A stretch of DNA of 25,156 nt from Scatosoma sp964504025 (lineage in GTDB: Bacteria > Bacillota > Clostridia > Christensenellales > Borkfalkiaceae), in assembly GCA_964504025.1 (NCBI GenBank), contig CAZDCO010000021.1:1-25156 (forward strand), read 5' to 3'. Shown here in pieces: positions 22,601 to 25,156 of the stretch; the stretch's first letter is position 1; the number at the start of each line of letters is the position of its first letter. The notes under the pieces were generated by a model, which worked only from the letters and a program-made list of their open reading frames with translations, made no database searches and was not told the origin of the DNA. The position numbers and the translations under genes were made by a program.

Positions 22601-23467
22601 TTACGACAACAACGCGACGGCAAGCACGCCGAGTGCCAAACCGAGCCATTGCCTGCCCGTCCATTTTTCTCGAAATACCGTTGCAGATACGCAATCGGTA
22701 ACAAGTAAACCGCCCACGGCGATCGTCGGATAGATCAACGTCGCCGACAACGCCGCCGTCGCCAACGCCATAACGCATACGTTCAGCACTACGTTACACG
22801 CGCCCGAAAGTACGGGCAGGGCGGCGTTCCGTTTCCAAACACGCAAAGCCTCTTGCTTATCACTCCGCACGAACAGCACGATCCCCACTATCGCCGAAAA
22901 CAGAGTGGCGCACGCCATAAAGCCGTTGCCGTACTCCCCTCCGTATTGCGTTTGTTGCATGCGTTGCACGATCGTACAACCTGCGTTTCCCACGAGGGAC
23001 ACGACGCACCACGCGAGCCATTTCCACGAGCCGCGTTCTTCCTCGCCCGATTTCTTCCCTTTCGATATACACAGCCACAGCGACGCGAACACGAGCGGCA
23101 ACCCCACCGCCGCGCGCCAAGTGAACGATTCGCCCCAAAAGAGTATGCTCCACACGCCCACGACGAGCAAAGAACTTTTCACGATCAGCGAAGTTACGGC
23201 GACCGAGCCGCTCTTCAAGGCGTAAATGCACCCGATCTTGCCCATGGCAAAAAACGCCGCAAACGCCAACGAATAGGGTAACACCGACCACTCGAACGCA
23301 GGCTGCATGGCGAACAATACGCACCACAGCGCAAATACGCTGCAAAGCTCGATACAACCGTATAAAGCGGAAGCCTTGCCCTCCGTCCGTCGCGTATAAT
23401 AGCCGCCGACCACGCCGCTCGACGACACGCAAAGCACCGCGCCGAATAGATATACGTATTCCGTCAT
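22601..23467 (-). CDS. EamA/DMT-superfamily membrane transporter
   Basis: This 288-residue protein has about ten hydrophobic segments in two halves, joined by a charged stretch (SKGKKSGEEERGSWKW). It ends in the typical DMT pattern LIYPTIAVGGLLVTDCVSATVFREKWTGRQWLGLALGVLAVALL, in which a conserved F-x-E-x-[FW] segment precedes the last span. DMT proteins move small metabolites, sugars, amino acids or drugs across the membrane. Placed directly upstream of a cytoplasmic GH38 enzyme, it may handle a sugar, but that is inference. AAGGAAG precedes the ATG, and the promoter lies at 23517-23545. Confidence 0.85.
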   Translation of the reverse strand: MTEYVYLFGAVLCVSSSGVVGGYYTRRTEGKASALYGCIELCSVFALWCVLFAMQPAFEWSVLPYSLAFAAFFAMGKIGCIYALKSGSVAVTSLIVKSSLLVVGVWSILFWGESFTWRAAVGLPLVFASLWLCISKGKKSGEEERGSWKWLAWCVVSLVGNAGCTIVQRMQQTQYGGEYGNGFMACATLFSAIVGIVLFVRSDKQEALRVWKRNAALPVLSGACNVVLNVCVMALATAALSATLIYPTIAVGGLLVTDCVSATVFREKWTGRQWLGLALGVLAVALLS

Positions 23468-23486
23468 AGTTTTCTTCCTTCACACG

Positions 23487-23505
23487 CTTGCGCCTTTCGC
23501 GCAAG
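23487..23505 (-). promoter_or_regulatory. hairpin in the DMT-GH38 operon leader
   Basis: CTTGCGC and GCGCAAG form a 7-base-pair GC-rich stem with a 5-base loop in the short leader, between the promoter and the ribosome site. A role in stability or start control is possible. Confidence 0.45.
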
Positions 23506-23516
23506 CCGTCGCGTAT

Positions 23517-23545
23517 AGTATACCAAACGCCACCGAAAAAGTCAA
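23517..23545 (-). promoter_or_regulatory. sigma-A promoter of the DMT-GH38 operon
   Basis: Minus strand: TTGACT (23540-23545), 17-base spacer, TATACT (23517-23522), with a leader of about 45 bases. Confidence 0.75.
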
Positions 23546-23630
23546 TAGCGCACGCTCGTTTTTCTCCTACCGACGCCAAAAAAATCGTAACCGTATTATG
23601 CTCGTTTTGTCGCCTTTATCCAAGTGCTTA
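23546..23630. other. spacer with no feature seen
   Basis: About 85 bases between the DMT promoter and the island terminator. I see no open frame, repeat or clear site. Composition begins to turn AT-rich here, which marks the edge of the island to the right. Confidence 0.5.
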
Positions 23631-23667
23631 TAAAAAAATAAAGCCATTCAAGACCGAATGACTTTAT
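23631..23667 (-). terminator. Rho-independent terminator of the toxin-immunity operon
   Basis: Minus strand: ATAAAGTCATTC, a 6-base loop, GAATGGCTTTAT, then TTTTTTT. The 12-base-pair stem has one wobble pair, which is a G-U only if the RNA is copied from this strand. It closes the four-gene operon on its right. Confidence 0.85.
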
Positions 23668-23681
23668 CTAGCACGCTTACT

Positions 23682-23754
23682 CTATCGTTGCACTACGGAA
23701 TCAGACCATAGTTTCAGATTATTAGTCCGACGGCATCAGCCACTATGGCGATAG
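23682..23754 (-). ncRNA. cloverleaf-like structured RNA segment (tRNA-like relic or 3' UTR structure)
   Basis: On the minus strand the outer stem CTATCG (23749-23754) / CGATAG (23682-23687) encloses three hairpins in order: GGC-TGAT-GCC, TCGGA-CTAATAA-TCTGA (5 base pairs, 7-base loop, U at the position before the triplet AAT), and CTATGG-TCTGATT-CCGTAG (6 base pairs, 7-base loop). Two of the stems need a G-U pair that exists only on this strand. The order and sizes recall acceptor, D, anticodon and T arms, but the D arm is too small, the T loop lacks TTC, and the acceptor strand is not joined to the T arm. An alternative stem CCATAG / CTATGG would break the third hairpin. It could be a decayed tRNA, a structured 3' UTR, or chance. 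Confidence 0.35.
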
Positions 23755-23790
23755 CTATAAACGTATTTAGCAAATTATATCTAATTTAGC

Positions 23791-24078
23791 TCACCAATCC
23801 ACCCACGTCATTTCACTTTCAGCATTATAAAACGTTTTTCCATCCCATATCGGAGCATTTTCAAATGCTTCGATACAATCTGTTATCGTTTCTCCCTCAA
23901 ACTCATAAACATCTTCCAAAAAATCGCCATTCTCGTTTACCTTTATAATAAAGAAAGAATGTCCACCATCAGGCGTCGTCGTAATTCCGTCAGAAAAAAA
24001 CTTTTCGCCTTGAAATACAACCGCTACCGACTGATAGGAAAACGCGTCGATGAAATCATTTACTCGTCCACCTTCCAT
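23791..24078 (-). CDS. small acidic protein, third immunity-like paralogue
   Basis: This 95-residue acidic protein has no signal peptide or membrane span. It shares with the next two genes upstream an N-terminal NDFIDAF-type motif and a C-terminal TITDCIEAFENAPIWDGKTFYNAE motif, closest to the 101-residue paralogue (CVEAFEKAKIFDGKTIYEAE). GGAGG lies 9 bases before the ATG, and the gap to the upstream gene is 21 bases. It is the last gene of the operon before the terminator. Small, acidic, diverging paralogues behind a toxin-type gene suggest immunity proteins of different specificities. I do not recognise a named family, and function is inferred from context. Confidence 0.75.
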   Translation of the reverse strand: MEGGRVNDFIDAFSYQSVAVVFQGEKFFSDGITTTPDGGHSFFIIKVNENGDFLEDVYEFEGETITDCIEAFENAPIWDGKTFYNAESEMTWVDW

Positions 24079-24099
24079 CTCAACTTACCTCCAAAACAA

Positions 24100-24405
24100 C
24101 TAACCGAAAAGAACTTCTATATCTTTTTCTGCTTCGTAGATAGTTTTTCCGTCAAAGATTTTTGCTTTTTCAAACGCTTCAACACACTCGGAAAGCGTTG
24201 CTCCACTAAAAAAGAAAGTTTTAATAAAATCACCTGCTTCATCGACTTGAAGTTTATACGTATCCACCCTAAGGACATGATTGCTTTTATCTGCAGTTGC
24301 TTCGCATTGAATGATAAAATATTGATCACGATATGTAAATTCTTTTTCAGGTCCACCCATTGAATATAAATCATCCATAAATTCGTTTAAGGTATTTCCT
24401 TGCAT
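24100..24405 (-). CDS. small acidic protein, second immunity-like paralogue
   Basis: This 101-residue protein has the pattern LNEFMDDLY at the start, KEFTYRDQYFIIQCEA in the middle, and LSECVEAFEKAKIFDGKTIYEAEKDIEVLF at the end. It matches the 100-residue protein at the start (LNDFLNLMYEKQEIEFSYNG) and the 95-residue protein at the end. AAGGGG is 9 bases before the ATG. Its leader is not ordinary spacer: it encodes the remains of the C-terminus of the 118-residue protein (see 24407-24463). This implies the gene was once the partner of its own toxin copy. Immunity function is inference; the paralogy and the relic are visible in the sequence. Confidence 0.78.
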   Translation of the reverse strand: MQGNTLNEFMDDLYSMGGPEKEFTYRDQYFIIQCEATADKSNHVLRVDTYKLQVDEAGDFIKTFFFSGATLSECVEAFEKAKIFDGKTIYEAEKDIEVLFG

Positions 24406-24406
24406 A

Positions 24407-24463
24407 TCACTTTACCCCTTTGAAAAATTTTTTATATTTTTATACCTCTGAAATATTTTTGCA
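24407..24463 (-). pseudogene. vestigial 3' end of a second copy of the 118-residue toxin-like gene
   Basis: Between the 100- and 101-residue genes the minus strand reads, in frame, K-N-I-S-E-V-stop-K-Y-K-K-F-F-K-G-V-K-stop. The intact 118-residue protein ends Q-I-S-P-S-M-I-E-K-Y-K-K-F-F-K-G-L-D-L-stop. Eight residues are identical, and over those 24 bases only three differ, all at third codon positions (TAC/TAT, TTT/TTC, AAG/AAA). That pattern shows the stretch was once coding. An in-frame TAA replaces the GAA of IEKY, and nothing recognisable is left upstream. The AAAGGGG of the FKG codons still serves as ribosome site for the next gene. Confidence 0.75.
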
Positions 24464-24466
24464 AAG

Positions 24467-24769
24467 CTATGAATTATATAAAACGGTTATTTCACGATCA
24501 ATTTCAAGTAAAGATTTTCCAGCAAACAAAGGCATCTCGATAAAAGCGTTGATGTCTCTGATATACGTATCCTCATTATATGAAAATTTATGAATACAAA
24601 TCCCGTTGCCATTTTTAAATATTTCATACAAATTAACCGTTAATGGTTTTGTCTGATCTAAATCCTCGCTTGACAATTCAAAATTATATACGTGTCCGTT
24701 ATATGAAAACTCTATTTCCTGCTTTTCATACATTAAATTTAAAAAATCATTAAGTTCCATGTTTTTCAT
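24467..24769 (-). CDS. small acidic protein, first immunity-like paralogue (cognate candidate)
   Basis: This 100-residue protein begins MKNMELNDFLNLMYEKQEIE and ends with AFIEMPLFAGKSLLEIDREITVLYNS. It shares the [LV]N[DE]F[IML] start and the F-x-G-K-[TS] near the end with the two paralogues downstream. The ATG at 24769 overlaps the stop of the 118-residue gene as ATGA, and its ribosome site AAGGGG (24778-24783) is formed by the last codons of that gene. Such tight translational coupling is what one expects of a toxin and its cognate immunity protein. An ATG three codons later (24760) is less likely because of the coupling. No named family recognised. Confidence 0.78.
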   Translation of the reverse strand: MKNMELNDFLNLMYEKQEIEFSYNGHVYNFELSSEDLDQTKPLTVNLYEIFKNGNGICIHKFSYNEDTYIRDINAFIEMPLFAGKSLLEIDREITVLYNS

Positions 24770-25122
24770 AAATCCAACCCCTTAAAAAATTTTTTGTATT
24801 TTTCAATCATTGATGGCGAAATTTGCTCTGCGCTTTGTCTTTCTCCATTTATATACGGATGATAATGCAAAAATTTTTTCGCGGCGTGTGTCCCATATTC
24901 TATTTCGAATTGAATAATGTGTTTATCGTATTCTCTATATTTTCTAAAAATCCCATTGTCGTCTAATAGAAGATACGCCTTGCTACTATGAGCTTCTTCC
25001 GGAAGATTTTTGCTTTCAGATTTATTCTTTTTTTCTAAGACTTTTACACCGTTAATTTTCCCAACGGTTTCAAATGCATCCGCAGTTTTTACCCCTAAAG
25101 AAAAAGTTCCTCTACCTCCCAT
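24766..25122 (-). CDS. MGGRG-start phage/polymorphic-toxin-type small protein
   Basis: This 118-residue protein begins MGGRGTFSLG, a start I associate with small proteins and tail domains found in Firmicutes prophages next to head-morphogenesis genes. It continues ETVGKINGVKVLE, LPEEAHSSKAY (40-50), LLLDDNGIFRKYREYD, LHYHPYINGE (85-94) and IEKYKKFFKGLDL. Conserved-looking histidines H45, H79, H86 and H88 could form a catalytic or metal site. No membrane span or signal is present, so it would act in a cytoplasm. AGGAGGG is 9 bases before the ATG. It is the first gene seen of an operon with three immunity-like paralogues, and the region is AT-rich compared with the rest of the window. Toxin activity is inference from position and architecture. 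Confidence 0.75.
   Translation of the reverse strand: MGGRGTFSLGVKTADAFETVGKINGVKVLEKKNKSESKNLPEEAHSSKAYLLLDDNGIFRKYREYDKHIIQFEIEYGTHAAKKFLHYHPYINGERQSAEQISPSMIEKYKKFFKGLDL
24778..24783 (-). promoter_or_regulatory. ribosome binding site inside the toxin-like gene, serving the immunity-like gene
   Basis: AAGGGG is read as the K-G codons of the FKG ending of the 118-residue protein and lies 8 bases before the ATG at 24769. The same arrangement is preserved in the relic at 24415-24421 before the 101-residue gene. Confidence 0.65.
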
Positions 25123-25144
25123 GGCGATTTACCCTCCTTGAAGA

Positions 25145-25150
25145 ATTATA
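25145..25150 (-). promoter_or_regulatory. possible -10 box upstream of the 118-residue gene
   Basis: The minus strand shows TATAAT 22 bases before the ATG, which would leave a very short leader. The -35 would lie outside the window, so the operon may equally begin further upstream. Confidence 0.3.
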
Positions 25151-25156
25151 GTCAAT

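Noticed and set aside
22584..22778. N-terminal extension of the GH38 protein by 65 residues
   Set aside because: The extension overlaps the transporter gene, has no ribosome site, and does not look like a GH38 start, while the ATG at 22583 follows AAAGGAGG and begins directly with the conserved HVDPIW region.
23700..23745. Hammerhead ribozyme-like CTGATG ... GAAA on the minus strand
   Set aside because: The base after CTGATG is C and not A, no stem II can be drawn, and the flanks pair with each other rather than forming stems I and III.
23695..23750. Cobalamin riboswitch-like GCCACTA stretch on the plus strand
   Set aside because: No B12 box or surrounding conserved helices are present, and no plus-strand gene follows.
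23682..23754. Functional tRNA gene
   Set aside because: The D arm has only three pairs with a 4-base loop, the T loop reads TCTGATT instead of TTCRANY, the acceptor 3' strand is separated from the T arm, and the triplet AAT would be unusual. It is kept only as a tRNA-like or relic structure.

Overview
The window looks like chromosomal DNA of a Gram-positive-type Clostridia (Firmicutes), probably a gut lineage of moderate GC. The grounds are two lipoprotein signal peptides, strong AGGAGG ribosome sites, near-consensus sigma-A promoters with 17-base spacers, short intergenic gaps, and a BmrCD/TM287-288-type exporter. I cannot name the genus from the sequence alone.

Layout, left to right. (1) 1-239: start of a DegT/DnrJ-type aminotransferase gene, minus strand, cut by the window edge, with its own promoter. 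(2) 451-1380: a flavin reductase with an unusual C-terminal helical extension, with its own promoter and terminator. (3) 1513-11182, minus strand: one operon in the order oppA-oppB-oppC-oppD-oppF-DUF3899. A TTGACA/TATAAT promoter lies at 11292-11320, a structured leader follows, a stable hairpin sits between oppA and oppB, and a terminator lies at 1475-1506. Four of the five transporter subunits carry large extra domains, and OppD has lost the usual C-terminal cysteines. (4) 11410-13998: tldD-tldE zinc protease pair. (5) 14227-17917, plus strand: the two halves of a heterodimeric ABC exporter, divergent from tldD, with a perfect 14-base tandem repeat between promoter and start. (6) 17994-19937: a secreted lipoprotein metallophosphoesterase with three CxxC modules, preceded by three overlapping hairpins and a REP-like repeat (19967-20130). 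(7) 20202-23467: an operon of a DMT-family membrane transporter followed by a cytoplasmic GH38 alpha-mannosidase-type enzyme.

(8) From about 23,560 to the end the DNA becomes visibly AT-rich, like an acquired island. It holds a minus-strand operon: a 118-residue protein with an MGGRG start (phage/polymorphic-toxin type), then three small proteins of 100, 101 and 95 residues that are recognisably related to one another and look like immunity paralogues. The leader of the second paralogue still encodes the last residues of a lost copy of the 118-residue protein (KYKKFFKG, then a stop), with only third-position changes over the eight identical codons. The array therefore probably grew by accumulation of toxin-immunity cassettes followed by decay of a toxin. 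Between the array and its terminator is a cloverleaf-like foldable RNA segment (23682-23754). This island is the most interesting part of the window. The multiply decorated Opp importer is second.

Stretches over 300 bases without a gene: only 23468-23790, which holds the DMT promoter and leader, a blank of about 85 bases, a terminator and the cloverleaf-like segment. No CRISPR array, rRNA, canonical tRNA or transposase was seen.
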